A DNA stretch of 48,626 nucleotides from an uncultured Collinsella sp. (GTDB lineage: Bacteria > Actinomycetota > Coriobacteriia > Coriobacteriales > Coriobacteriaceae), in NCBI GenBank assembly GCA_902470925.1, contig CABRIF010000004.1, forward strand, positions 1 through 48,626. Reading direction: 5' to 3'. Each line of letters begins with the position of its first letter. Within the stretch, counting starts at the first letter, position 1. The notes under the pieces are model-generated. The model saw only the letters and a program-made list of their open reading frames with translations. It was not told the DNA's origin and searched no databases. The position numbers were made by a program, and so were the translations under genes. Below are positions 36,059 to 44,556 of this stretch, one piece after another.

Positions 36059-36240
36059 GCGCCGGGGAGGCCCTATCGAGAAGCGTTTTGACCCAGGATG
36101 CCGAAGCGTCGGCATCCTTTTTCCTGACGTCAAGACTCATGACGGCCCCAATTGGCGTCGATACCGGCAGGCCTGGGAGGGACGGCGTCCACATCGGCCT
36201 CCTCCCGGCCCGCCTCGGCGGACCGTCTGCACCTTCTTTC
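36059..36240 (-). pseudogene. Relic of a duplicated membrane-protein end plus small helical gene
   Basis: Matches 38613-38790 for about 170 bp with scattered changes. It retains a decayed 3' end of the membrane protein (residues like AGREEAD...PPRPAGID) and the first ~30 codons of the MSLDVRK gene, now running in frame into yukD. Downstream, 35985-36030 also resembles 37673-37720, the end of the 77-residue gene. These are scars of segment duplication. Confidence 0.7.
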
Positions 36241-36278
36241 TCACCTGCATCTTCCCTCTCCCTTCCGTCCCGCGGGCC

Positions 36279-37202
36279 CTACCGGAGCTCGTCGGGGTAG
36301 TCGTAGAAGTCGAACATGTAGTCCAGCAGCGTGCCGCCGGCGACGAAGTCGATGACGGCGAACTGGGTCAGGTCCTCGTCACCGGGGGTCTTGATGGCGT
36401 TGGCGGTCGTGAGGAACGCTCCCGCCGACGGATACGCATAGACGCACTTGGTCCGGTACAGGTCGCCGGTGGGCGTGGGGATCGTGAAGCCGAGGGAGTC
36501 GTTGAACGCGCAGTGCCGCAGGTCGGCGGAGACGAGCGACCTCACCTCGCCCCGCAGGCGCCGGTCGCCGGCGAGGCGGGCGGCGAAGTCGCGCAGGGCC
36601 CGGCCGTCGCTGCCGTGGCGCGCGCAGAAGGCGTCGAGCCAGGCCGCGTCGTTGTGGATTATGGCGTCACCGGCGCCCATCTCTATCCCCGAGACGATCC
36701 GGTCGGGGATCGGCGCCGGGGACAGCGGCGGGAGCCAGACCAGCTCCCGGAAGCGCGCGTCCCACCCATCCGGGTCCCCCAGCGGGTGGACGGTGAAGCC
36801 CCCGCGGCGGCCCGGGGCGCGGCGCAGGGCGGTGGCCCTGCCCTGGTAGAACACGGCCGACACCGCGCGCCCGTCCCGCTCGCGGGCCGACAGGCGCGGC
36901 GAGCCGTCCTCCACGGTGACGCCGGGCTTGTTCAGGGGCCACAGCGCCTCGGCGAGCTCGTCGCAGGGCTCGCCGGAGGCGTCCACCAGGCCGGTGGGGG
37001 CGAGCCGCGCCGCCATGGCGCGGCGCCACGCCGCGGCCCCCTCGCGCGCCCAGCGGTCGAAGTCCACGGCGTACTCGTCGACCGCGAACTGGCCGGAGTC
37101 GCCGCCGCCCAGCAGGACGAAGAGGTCCTCGCTGCTGAACCTGGCCTCGGCGAGGGGCGCCTCCGCCGGGGCGGCGTGCCTACTCTTCAGGAACTCGAAC
37201 AT
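36279..37202 (-). CDS. T7SS-locus protein of unknown function
   Basis: 307 residues, no membrane helix or signal peptide. I do not recognise the family. The N-terminus (SSEDLFVLLGGGDSGQFAVD) is related to that of the 77-residue gene at 37666-37899 (TPEDVFVLMGDG...FAV), so they are paralogues. The C-terminal half has an ordered, Phe/Tyr-rich segment (GFTIPTPTGDLYRTKCVYAY). GGAAAGGA stands ahead of the ATG. Its place beside Imm33 and ankyrin genes suggests an immunity or effector-chaperone role, which is inference. Confidence 0.7.
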   Translation of the reverse strand: MFEFLKSRHAAPAEAPLAEARFSSEDLFVLLGGGDSGQFAVDEYAVDFDRWAREGAAAWRRAMAARLAPTGLVDASGEPCDELAEALWPLNKPGVTVEDGSPRLSARERDGRAVSAVFYQGRATALRRAPGRRGGFTVHPLGDPDGWDARFRELVWLPPLSPAPIPDRIVSGIEMGAGDAIIHNDAAWLDAFCARHGSDGRALRDFAARLAGDRRLRGEVRSLVSADLRHCAFNDSLGFTIPTPTGDLYRTKCVYAYPSAGAFLTTANAIKTPGDEDLTQFAVIDFVAGGTLLDYMFDFYDYPDELR

Positions 37203-37269
37203 GCTACTCGTCCTTTCCGCCGCCAGCTGCGGCGACCTGCTCGCACCTCGTCGCCTCGCTGCAGCGCCG

Positions 37270-37656
37270 TCACCGCCCGCGGAGGATGGACCGGATGTCC
37301 GTCGGCCTGTCTCGGGCGAGGTCCCAGAACCCCGTGTGGACCTGCTCCTCATACACCCAGGACAGGTCCGTCCCGTAGGGGGCGTCGAAGATCTCGAGCA
37401 TCACGGGAGCGACGGATGCCACGGTCGAGGCGGAAACCACTTGGAAGTGGGCGGGATCCTCGATATACGCCTGATCGTCGTCGACCGAATAGAGCGTCCA
37501 CCCGTTGAGCTGCGGGATGGGGCTTTCCTCGCGAAACGAGTAGGCCACCGGCCTGCCCGCAAGGACGTTGTTCGACACGACAAACCCTCCGTAGGCGTCA
37601 TTCGGGTCGCATCCGCCTTCGGTCTGGCTGCGTCCCTGCTTCCCGGCTTCAAACAT
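37270..37656 (-). CDS. Imm33/DUF2185-like immunity protein
   Basis: 128 residues. The motifs GGFVVSNNVL, YSFREE and LNGWTLYSVDDDQAYIEDP match the DUF2185 fold listed among immunity families of polymorphic toxin systems (Imm33). Cytoplasmic, no signal peptide. GAGGTGAT precedes the ATG, and the upstream 77-residue gene ends ten bases earlier. No toxin gene is directly beside it, so it may be an orphan immunity gene protecting against effectors of neighbouring strains; that is inference. Confidence 0.7.
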   Translation of the reverse strand: MFEAGKQGRSQTEGGCDPNDAYGGFVVSNNVLAGRPVAYSFREESPIPQLNGWTLYSVDDDQAYIEDPAHFQVVSASTVASVAPVMLEIFDAPYGTDLSWVYEEQVHTGFWDLARDRPTDIRSILRGR

Positions 37657-37665
37657 ACGATCACC

Positions 37666-37899
37666 TCACGATGTTTCTTTCAACACAGTCTCTCGAGCGC
37701 GGCGCAGTCCAGGGCCCCGGAGGGCAACGCGGCCCGCGGCCTTGAAGTAGCCGAGGTTGAGGTTGCAGGGCTGGACGGCGAAGCAGCCCTGGTCCATCCC
37801 GTCGCCCATCAGGACGAAGACGTCCTCGGGGGTGAGCACGGCGTCCCCCACGGCCAGGGGGCCGCGGGCCCGGCCCAGGTTGAAGAAGAACGGGTTCAT
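37666..37899 (-). CDS. 77-residue paralogue fragment of the 307-residue protein
   Basis: Begins MNPFFFNLG and carries the LTPEDVFVLMGDGMDQGCFAV block shared with the protein at 36279-37202, then departs after about 50 residues into an Arg-rich end whose DNA is similar to 35985-36030. AAAGGAG precedes the ATG, so it can be translated, but it looks like a truncated copy. It would have been a larger gene before recombination. Confidence 0.5.
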   Translation of the reverse strand: MNPFFFNLGRARGPLAVGDAVLTPEDVFVLMGDGMDQGCFAVQPCNLNLGYFKAAGRVALRGPGLRRARETVLKETS

Positions 37900-37953
37900 G
37901 TCGTCTTGCTCCTTTCCCCGCGGGACGGCGGGCGCATCTGGGCATGCACCGCC

Positions 37954-38507
37954 CTACCCCTCCCGGCCGCTCTCGAACTCCTCCACGATGCCCGCGAACC
38001 CGCTGCGCCAGCCGTACTCCCCGGCGTAGTCCAGCGGGGACTTCCCGAACGAGTTCGCATGCCTCGGGTCGGCGCCCGCGCGCAGCAGGTCGAGGTACAG
38101 GGGCCTGAGACCGTCGGTCGGCGCCCGCGCGTTGCGCACCGCGTAGCCCAGGGGCGTCTCGAGGAAGCGGTCCTCGGCACACGGGTCGGCACCCGCCGCG
38201 AGCAGCAGGCGCGCCATCTCGACCAGGTAGGCGGCAGGCTTCGGGTACATGTCGCAAAGCAGCCTGTGCAGCGGGGTCCGCGCGTACCCCCCCCATCCCG
38301 CTCGCCCACGTCGGCCCCGTCGGCGATGAGCCGCCGCGCGATGCGGACCCTGTCCGGCGTGGCCTGCCTGCTGCCCACGCAAAACGACAGGAGCCCGCAG
38401 TCGGCGAACCTGTTCTCCTCCGCCGGGTCGCCCCGGTAGAATCGCAGGAACTCCTCGAACGTCCCGCTGTTCGCGGCGGACGACACGTCGATGATCGGAA
38501 GCGTCAT
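37954..38507 (-). pseudogene. Ankyrin-repeat protein with a frameshift in a G8 tract
   Basis: The ATG at 38507 (GAGGT upstream) opens a frame encoding MTLPIIDVSSAANSG and ending in ARRLIADGADVGERDGG. At 38287-38294 a run of eight C (G8 on the coding strand) shifts the frame. The continuation is in the next frame: ARTPLHRLL, then LLLAAGADPCAEDRFLETPLGYA, LLRAGADPRHANSFGKSPLDYA, three clear ankyrin repeats. Nine (or six) G would restore a protein of about 184 residues. Ankyrin proteins occur among immunity genes of polymorphic toxins. Could be sequencing error, a true pseudogene, or phase variation. Confidence 0.75.
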
Positions 38508-38517
38508 GGTTTGTACC

Positions 38518-38694
38518 TCACTCGTATACATACGCGCGCGACGCATCCGCCGCAGACCCGGCGAAGCCATCGAGCTCCCCCATGGCGCGCCCGGCGGACG
38601 CAACCCGCTCAAGCGCCGGGGAGACCCCGTCGAGAAACGTTTTGACCCAGGACGCCAAAGCGTCAGCATCCTCTTTCCTGACGTCAAGACTCAT
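38518..38694 (-). CDS. Small helical protein of the T7SS locus
   Basis: 58 residues beginning MSLDVRKEDADALASWV, predicted helical, Ala-rich, ending in AYVYE. Its ATG overlaps the end of the membrane-protein gene (ATGAGTCTTGA), so it is translated by coupling; its own ribosome binding site is weak. The size and helical pattern recall the N-terminal half of WXG100-like partners, but the WXG turn is absent. A broken second copy lies at 36059-36140. Function unknown. Confidence 0.5.
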   Translation of the reverse strand: MSLDVRKEDADALASWVKTFLDGVSPALERVASAGRAMGELDGFAGSAADASRAYVYE

Positions 38695-39313
38695 GGCCGC
38701 CCCAATCGACGTCAATATCGGCCGGCCGGGGAGGGGTTACCTCCACGCCGGCCTTCTCCCGGCCCGCCCCGGCGGACCACCCATCGTGCGAGCGGAAGAG
38801 TGGGAAATCGCCCCCGAAGACGGCATAGAGGAGCGCCGTCAGCGCCGCCGCGCAGAGGTACACCAGCAGGACCTCCTTCCAGGTCATCTTTGCCAGGCTC
38901 TTGGAGCCGGGCAGGAGCGGGGAGTCGTCGCCGCGCTCGAGGCGGCGCGCGGCAAGCGCATAGGAACCGATAGCGCCGACCAGCGGAACAAGGACCAGAA
39001 GCAGGGTGCGGGGGCCGAATTTCCCATCGGACAGGACCGCCGAAGCGACAGCGAGGCCAAGGGACAAGAGACAGAAAGAGCCCAGGCAAACGAGCCCCTT
39101 GCGCCCGCGGGTTCTCAGATATAGCGCCATCCCCGCCGACTGGGCCAGATACGAGACCCCGTTCACGGACAGCGCCGCGAGAGCCGGATCGACGCCGTCC
39201 TCATACGGCACGCCACCGGCGAGGAAGGCTCCCGCCCCGGAGACGATCGCGCCGCACGTCAGCAGAAAGACCGCCAGCCCCTTAGCCGATTGCTCGGCAC
39301 TCCACAGCTTCAT
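38684..39313 (-). CDS. Membrane protein of the T7SS locus
   Basis: 209 residues with about five hydrophobic helices (near 11-34, 44-64, 74-93, 103-121, 146-165) and a charged C-terminal tail ending DWGGHES. GGGAGG lies before the ATG, which overlaps the stop of the upstream YwqI-like gene (ATGA). It occupies the place where LXG loci often carry the effector or a membrane immunity protein. No family recognised. A remnant of its 3' end is duplicated at 36140-36240. Confidence 0.7.
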   Translation of the reverse strand: MKLWSAEQSAKGLAVFLLTCGAIVSGAGAFLAGGVPYEDGVDPALAALSVNGVSYLAQSAGMALYLRTRGRKGLVCLGSFCLLSLGLAVASAVLSDGKFGPRTLLLVLVPLVGAIGSYALAARRLERGDDSPLLPGSKSLAKMTWKEVLLVYLCAAALTALLYAVFGGDFPLFRSHDGWSAGAGREKAGVEVTPPRPADIDVDWGGHES

Positions 39314-39603
39314 CTTCCGCCTCCCAACACTTCCGCCAACGAGCGGGCGCTCCGCTCGTCAGCCTCCTTCAGCACCGACGCAATACGACGGTATTCGTTG
39401 ACGTCTTCCAACAAAACCCGCTGGTAGCTCTCAAGTACACCCTGGAGGCTCTTGGCCCGTTCGAGAAAAGCATCTTGAGCAGTGGATGTGCCCGGGAGAT
39501 CGGGCAGGTCGGGCCGCTTTGCCGTTAAAGCCGCCGCACTTGCCCTGAGCCGTTCAACGGCGGCGTCGTATCTCAATTCATTTAGTGAAATCGCTTGAGT
39601 CAT
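39310..39603 (-). CDS. YwqI/SACOL2603-like WXG100-type partner protein
   Basis: 97 residues, all helical: AAVERLRASAAALTA, a short turn, then STAQDAFLERAKSLQGVL and RRIASVLKEADE. This matches the small helical-hairpin family (TIGR04197/DUF3130 kind) that binds LXG domains and carries them to EssC. Coupled to the membrane-protein gene by ATGA. With the YwqH-like gene upstream it forms the usual partner pair, but the LXG toxin expected next is missing. Confidence 0.65.
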   Translation of the reverse strand: MTQAISLNELRYDAAVERLRASAAALTAKRPDLPDLPGTSTAQDAFLERAKSLQGVLESYQRVLLEDVNEYRRIASVLKEADERSARSLAEVLGGGR

Positions 39604-39610
39604 AGCACCC

Positions 39611-40036
39611 TCACCTATCCAATCCCCATTGGGCAGCTTTGAGCTCGAAGTTCAAGCTCGTGATAGTTCGATTGGCCGCATCCAACCCCGTCTGCGCATC
39701 GGCGAGGCTATCGCCTAACGTGTTGATCACTGCGCAGATTGACAGGTACACGCCGTCAACGCTGTTGCAATACGTGTTTCCGTTTTTGACAGCGCCTCTT
39801 TTGAGCTCTTCCCAGCTCTCCCGAAGATTCCCCTGCCAGGCAACCCCCACGTCATACGTGTCGATATCATTTACAACCTCACAGCTCTTCTGATAAATCG
39901 CGCTAACGCTGTCACGCGCCTCCTTAAGACGAGAAATCTGGTCACCGAGCGCCTTGATCTCTGCGCTATAGCCCTTTACCAGTTCATTCTGCTGACTAAT
40001 AAGAGAGCTGACCTGTTCACTGCTACGCGCTTTCAT
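39611..40036 (-). CDS. YwqH-like coiled-coil T7SS partner protein
   Basis: 141 residues: a long coiled coil (about 5-55, SSLISQQNELVKGYSAEIK), then a WxG turn (AWQGNLRESWEEL), then a second helix. This is the plan of the YwqH/DUF5082 family found directly before LXG effectors in Bacillus. The DNA is clearly less GC-rich than the rest of the window. The ATG overlaps the DUF4176 stop (ATGA). Confidence 0.65.
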   Translation of the reverse strand: MKARSSEQVSSLISQQNELVKGYSAEIKALGDQISRLKEARDSVSAIYQKSCEVVNDIDTYDVGVAWQGNLRESWEELKRGAVKNGNTYCNSVDGVYLSICAVINTLGDSLADAQTGLDAANRTITSLNFELKAAQWGLDR

Positions 40037-40374
40037 TGCTGGCTCGCCCCCTGGTCCTGCAGGACGGGATCAAAGGGTGCCGGATCGCCCTTTTCCATCG
40101 TCACGCCGCTCAGGTTCTCCTTCAGTGTCTCAAGGATGAGCTCGTTCTCCTCATCCTCGTAGCCTTTCGCAACCACCTTCTGAATCGCGTCATGGTTGAA
40201 GTACGCCAGCTTGTCACCCAACAGCCCCTCAGGGTACAGGCAGGCACCGTAGTCGTAATACCGCAAACCCTCCTCTTGCGGAATCGCAACCGCACGCGAG
40301 ATGATCATGAGTTTTTTCGTGCTGCCTTTCACAATGGCAACGGTTCCCAAAGGCAGAAACTCCGGTACGTTCAT
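40033..40374 (-). CDS. DUF4176 protein
   Basis: 113 residues with FLPLGTVAIVKGSTKKLMII, YDYGACLYPEGLLG and FNHDAIQKVVAKGYEDEE, the conserved blocks of DUF4176, a family that recurs in LXG/T7SSb operons. No signal or membrane helix; role unknown, perhaps an effector-export accessory. Start and stop overlap its neighbours by ATGA, so it is co-translated with essC and the YwqH-like gene. Confidence 0.8.
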   Translation of the reverse strand: MNVPEFLPLGTVAIVKGSTKKLMIISRAVAIPQEEGLRYYDYGACLYPEGLLGDKLAYFNHDAIQKVVAKGYEDEENELILETLKENLSGVTMEKGDPAPFDPVLQDQGASQQ

Positions 40375-43300
40375 TTCGATTTCCTTTCATCCAGGTGGAT
40401 TAGCTTCACATTCGCTATCCGACCACCGTCAACTATGTAGCCGCGATCGCCGCGCACCTCCGGGTCAACACGTTGACCCATCGCGTAGGTAACCTGCACT
40501 GCGGACTGGCCATCCAGCCCCTCGCCAACCCACAGAGCGGTCTTGGAGCCTATTTGCGATTTGAACCAAGGCTCTTGCGTATATGCAGCATCGAAGGCCG
40601 AATCAGCCAGCAGAATCTTCAACGAACCGTCCGGGGACAGGGACAGCAGGCGCTCGCGGATACCCTTGGTTTTCAAAGGATCGCTCCTCGTAAGAAATGC
40701 ACCGATGCCCGAAACCACGAGCAGCGTCTCGACATCCCCATCCGCGGTGTTTTCGAGCAGTTCGCACATGCTGTCGAGCATCGTTTCCGCGTTCCAGAAT
40801 TCGCAGGGCATGTCAGCGAGAGTCCCCTTTAAACCACCGGCATAATCGGCAACAATCACACGAAAGCCGTGCATCCGCACGCAGCAGTCTATTGCCGCAG
40901 CAAGGTAGGCGACCCCGTCTTTGGCCTTCGCATACAGCACGCGCTCAATCGCCCGCTCGGAGTAGTCGAACGCGCACAGTTCGAGGCTGCTCTCTCTGAT
41001 GCCGATGGGGACAACCGCGCCAGAGGTCATGTTTTTGAATAGGTCGGACGTCACACGTTCGGGCAACACTGGGACTGCAGGCGCGCAAGTTCCCTGCCCC
41101 GCAGCGCCCATGGCGTCACAAGCAGACCGAATCACCCCGTAGGGGTCGTCCTCGGGGCTGCACGCAACACCCGCAGCTTGGAACATATAGATGCCGTCGC
41201 CCTTCCGCAAAATGCCGCGTCCTGGCCGATCTGGTAATGCCACGCCTCGCAGCGACCCGAGCAAGCTCATGTAGTCGTTCTCGCTTGCCAAGGAAAACAA
41301 CAGCGAGCTCTTCACACATGCCCGCAGCCTCATACGGATATCCTGCACCGTCACGGCGCACAAGACCACGTGCATCCCCGCTGCGGCACCTTCACGCAGA
41401 AGTTTGAGAAGCAGCGCCTCATACCGCTCATACAGCTCGTTGAAAACTCCCATGCCGTTCAAAACCAGCAGGATCCTGGGACAGTCGTTGCCATGCGCAA
41501 CATAACGCGCATAGGAACCGCCCACAGAGGAAAGAACGACCCTTCGCCTCTCCATTTCCTTTGACAGATGCATAAACAGACGGCTCACCCGCTCCTCATC
41601 GCTGGCAACCACCACGTTGCCGACCTGGGGAGCGTCGTCGAAAGCGGTAAGCAGACCTCCACCGAAATCCAGCATGTACACGTTGAGCTCGGAAGCCGTG
41701 TAATGCTCGCATGCGTTCATGAGCATCGCGGCCAAAGCCCCCTCGACACCCGAGTTGGCATCGCCGTAAAGCGCCAAGTTGCCATCGCGCTGCAGCGAAA
41801 CAAGCAATGGGCGTTTTGCCTGATTGGCAGGGTCATCCAACTCACCGACCACCAGCAGCAGGTCACTTCGGTCGGAATCGGCGGGCAGGCTTCCGTACCG
41901 TTCGTAGAGCTCATGTAGCGACAGGTAATCAGGCAGCGGGTCCAACCACAGCCTGGTCGCGGCAAGATGCCGCGCCGATGCCACCTGCTGGATCGCACCG
42001 AGCGCCGCGTTGATCTCGGACAGGCCGCTTTGGGCCGACGCCGGCGCCGGACGGGTTGCGGCAACGGGAGCCCCGGCGTTGTCGATAAGCTCCACCGCAT
42101 CGTCAACCGTGGGCGTGAACCGCTCGCAAGGCGCGTACGGCGCCCCGGCGTAGGCAGCCTGGCCTCCGGTGAAGTACTCGTTGAAGCCCACCAGCAGGTA
42201 GAAGCGGCCCGGGTCACGAATCTCGGCGGCGTCGGCGCGGCCGATCATCTCCTTGGAGTCGCCGGCGTCGGCCACCTTGAGACACACCTTGAAGCGCATG
42301 TTGGAGCGGATCTGATCGTTCACCACGCCCGAGGGCTTCTGCGTGGCCAAGATGAGGTGCACGCCCAGCGAGCGGCCGATGCGCGCCGCGCTCATGAGCT
42401 CGTCCATGAACTCGGGCTCCTGCTGCTTGAGCTCGGCGAACTCGTCGGCCACGATGAACAGGTGCGGCAGCGGTTCGGTAAGCGTACCGCGCAGGTAGTA
42501 GGAAAGGTACTTGTAGATGTCCATCGTAGCCTCACCGGTGGCCTCGCGAGCCCGGTTGAAGGCATCCTGCCTGCGCTTGAGCTCGCTTTTGATGGACACC
42601 AGGCTGCGCGAGATGGCCGCGCCGTCCAGGTTGGTGATGGTGCCGGCCACGTGCGGCAGGCGGAACCGGTCGTTATCGAAGGCGCCGGCCAGCCCGCCTC
42701 CCTTGTAGTCGATGAGCACGAAGGCCACCTGGTCGGGTGGGTAGCAGACGGCCAGCGAGAGCACGTAGGTAATGATGAACTCGCTTTTGCCCGAGCCCGT
42801 GGTGCCGGCGATCAGGCCGTGCGGGCCGTGTACCTTCTCGTGCAGGTTGAGCATGGCCGGCTCGCCCTGCGCGTCCACGCCCACCGGGACCTGGAGCGTG
42901 CGCGAGGCGTCGGCGGCGGCCCAGCGGGCGGCGATGTCCAGCTGGCCCACGTTACCGGCCCGGAACATCTCCAAAAAGCCCAGCGACGCGGGCAGCGCGG
43001 TGCGCTGGCCGGGTGTATCCAGGTGCACGCGGCCCATGCAGCGCGCGAAGGCCTCCATCTGCGCGGGCGTCACCGCGATGTCCTGGGCAAAGGGCAGCAT
43101 GGTGCCCGACACATCGGCGCGGTCGAACATGCACGGGCCGCCACCGGCCGCGGCGGCGCCGGCGGCCACGGTGCCGGCGAGGTCGATCACGTAGGCGCAC
43201 TCGCGCGGCAGGTCCTTGAGCTCGCTGCCCATGAACACAAGCGAGATGCCGCGGTAGCTGCGCAGGCGCGCCAGGCGGCCGAGCGTCTCGGACGGGTCGG

Positions 43301-44198
43301 TGAGCGCCTTGTGGGCGCACAGCACCACGTAGCGGCAGCCGAAATCCGCCTCGCGCTCCGCGCGCAGGGCCTCGCGGCGCTCGAGCTCGCGCTCCAGGCG
43401 CATGGTGAGGCCCATGAGCTCCTCGGAGGAGGTGGCCAGGAAGCGCTGCTGGCCCGCGTCGTCGAACAGGTGCGGCAGGGTGCGCATGCAGCCCCACGCC
43501 GCCTGCTCCTCCGCGCTGGCCACGAGCATGAGCTTCACGTCCTGGTAGCTCATGAGCGCGCACAGCTGCACCACCAGGCCGCGCACGAACGCCCAGGCCT
43601 GCTCGCGCGGCCCCACCACGCCCGCCACGTAGTGCTCGGCGGGGTTGAAGGTCAAAGGCACCCCCTCAAGGCGAGGCGGGCGGTGCGAGACCTCGATCAC
43701 CTTGGCCATGAGGCGGTCGCGGTCGACCGCGAACTGCTCGGCGGGCCAGCGGATGTCGGCCTCGAGCGACAGGCTGCCCGTGCCCACGCGCAGGTCCATG
43801 AAGTCGCCGTGCACACTCGTGCGGTTCATGAGCTCCGGCGACAGCGCGCGGGCGCGCTCCAGCAGCGCGGGCACCGTCACGCGGTTCTCGGCCAGCACGC
43901 GCCCCTGCGCGGCGCACTCCTGCTGCAGCGTGTGCTCGATGGCGTTCAGGTAATCGGTGTAGGTGCTCTCGCGGCGCGCCTCATCGCGCGCGGCGCGGCG
44001 GCGCTCGTAGCGCTTGGACACCAGCGGCCACACCAGCATGCCGGCGATCATGGACACCGACATGGCCAGCATGGGCAGCGTGGAGACGACATCGGCCCCC
44101 TTCACGAGGCGCGACACGGTGTTCGCCACCACGTAGCGGCGGGCCACCATGCAGGGCGCCTGCGACGAAAAAAGATTTATGCACCCATCAACGCTCAT
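40371..44198 (-). CDS. essC: EssC-type FtsK/SpoIIIE ATPase of T7SSb, N-terminally truncated
   Basis: Motor of the type VII secretion machine in the membrane. 1275 residues against about 1450-1500 in the family. One membrane helix (about 43-62) remains; the two N-terminal FHA domains and the first helix are missing. ATPase domain 1 is complete: Walker A AGTTGSGKS (464-472), Walker B FIVADEFAEL (581-590). Domain 2 has a broken P-loop (YGDANSGVEG, 811-820) and domain 3 is also degenerate, as is usual. The ATG has no ribosome binding site and a stop lies ten codons upstream, so the 5' end looks lost by rearrangement. Bases change from very GC-rich to about half GC near 41900-42000, after domain 1. 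Confidence 0.88.
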   Translation of the reverse strand: MSVDGCINLFSSQAPCMVARRYVVANTVSRLVKGADVVSTLPMLAMSVSMIAGMLVWPLVSKRYERRRAARDEARRESTYTDYLNAIEHTLQQECAAQGRVLAENRVTVPALLERARALSPELMNRTSVHGDFMDLRVGTGSLSLEADIRWPAEQFAVDRDRLMAKVIEVSHRPPRLEGVPLTFNPAEHYVAGVVGPREQAWAFVRGLVVQLCALMSYQDVKLMLVASAEEQAAWGCMRTLPHLFDDAGQQRFLATSSEELMGLTMRLERELERREALRAEREADFGCRYVVLCAHKALTDPSETLGRLARLRSYRGISLVFMGSELKDLPRECAYVIDLAGTVAAGAAAAGGGPCMFDRADVSGTMLPFAQDIAVTPAQMEAFARCMGRVHLDTPGQRTALPASLGFLEMFRAGNVGQLDIAARWAAADASRTLQVPVGVDAQGEPAMLNLHEKVHGPHGLIAGTTGSGKSEFIITYVLSLAVCYPPDQVAFVLIDYKGGGLAGAFDNDRFRLPHVAGTITNLDGAAISRSLVSIKSELKRRQDAFNRAREATGEATMDIYKYLSYYLRGTLTEPLPHLFIVADEFAELKQQEPEFMDELMSAARIGRSLGVHLILATQKPSGVVNDQIRSNMRFKVCLKVADAGDSKEMIGRADAAEIRDPGRFYLLVGFNEYFTGGQAAYAGAPYAPCERFTPTVDDAVELIDNAGAPVAATRPAPASAQSGLSEINAALGAIQQVASARHLAATRLWLDPLPDYLSLHELYERYGSLPADSDRSDLLLVVGELDDPANQAKRPLLVSLQRDGNLALYGDANSGVEGALAAMLMNACEHYTASELNVYMLDFGGGLLTAFDDAPQVGNVVVASDEERVSRLFMHLSKEMERRRVVLSSVGGSYARYVAHGNDCPRILLVLNGMGVFNELYERYEALLLKLLREGAAAGMHVVLCAVTVQDIRMRLRACVKSSLLFSLASENDYMSLLGSLRGVALPDRPGRGILRKGDGIYMFQAAGVACSPEDDPYGVIRSACDAMGAAGQGTCAPAVPVLPERVTSDLFKNMTSGAVVPIGIRESSLELCAFDYSERAIERVLYAKAKDGVAYLAAAIDCCVRMHGFRVIVADYAGGLKGTLADMPCEFWNAETMLDSMCELLENTADGDVETLLVVSGIGAFLTRSDPLKTKGIRERLLSLSPDGSLKILLADSAFDAAYTQEPWFKSQIGSKTALWVGEGLDGQSAVQVTYAMGQRVDPEVRGDRGYIVDGGRIANVKLIHLDERKSK

Positions 44199-44233
44199 GA
44201 TATGATGCGACGCTTTGCACGGTGTCTACGCAC

Positions 44234-44317
44234 TCAAAACAGTGTGGGTAAATGGCCGGTGCCTATGACGGCTAGCAACCGATAGCGTTTACCAACAAGG
44301 TCATCGTCCTGTTTCAT
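44234..44317 (-). pseudogene. First 20-odd codons of a Ser/Thr protein kinase
   Basis: An ATG with GGGGGAAGGACA ahead of it opens MKQDDDLVGKRYRLLAVIGTG, the N-terminus of a PknB-type kinase up to the glycine-rich loop, and then stops. One base out of frame the sequence reads FTHTVLSA, which could be the rest of that loop. No other kinase sequence follows. The segment 44318-44451 upstream looks like its leader. Confidence 0.6.
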
Positions 44318-44451
44318 TGTCCTTCCCCCTAGAATTCCAACGATGGGTTTATGCGATTGAACAAATAGTAGGACGCTTGGCAAGAGTCAGGAGCGACTTT
44401 TCGGCAAACGGACCGGATGATGCAAGATATTCCGCCATCGGTCGGGTGGGT

Positions 44452-44556
44452 TTACACAGAGCTTACCGTGGGGCTGCAAAATGCAGCGGCGGGTGCGGCG
44501 GCCAGGGCGAGCGCCGCGGCGGCCGCGGACGCGACGGCGGCGCGGCGGGTCACCAT
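44452..44556 (-). pseudogene. Truncated copy of the lipoprotein signal peptide
   Basis: Starts at an ATG overlapping the lipoprotein stop (TCATGGTGA) and reads MVTRRAAVASAAAAALALA, then loses the lipobox and ends after 34 codons. About 50 bases (44499-44550) are identical to the signal-peptide region of the complete gene at 45360-45412. It is the 5' end of a second, paralogous lipoprotein gene cut by a rearrangement. Confidence 0.75.

Noticed and set aside
41967..44285. 772-codon plus-strand frame opposite essC
   Set aside because: Codon-phase shadow of the very GC-rich part of essC.
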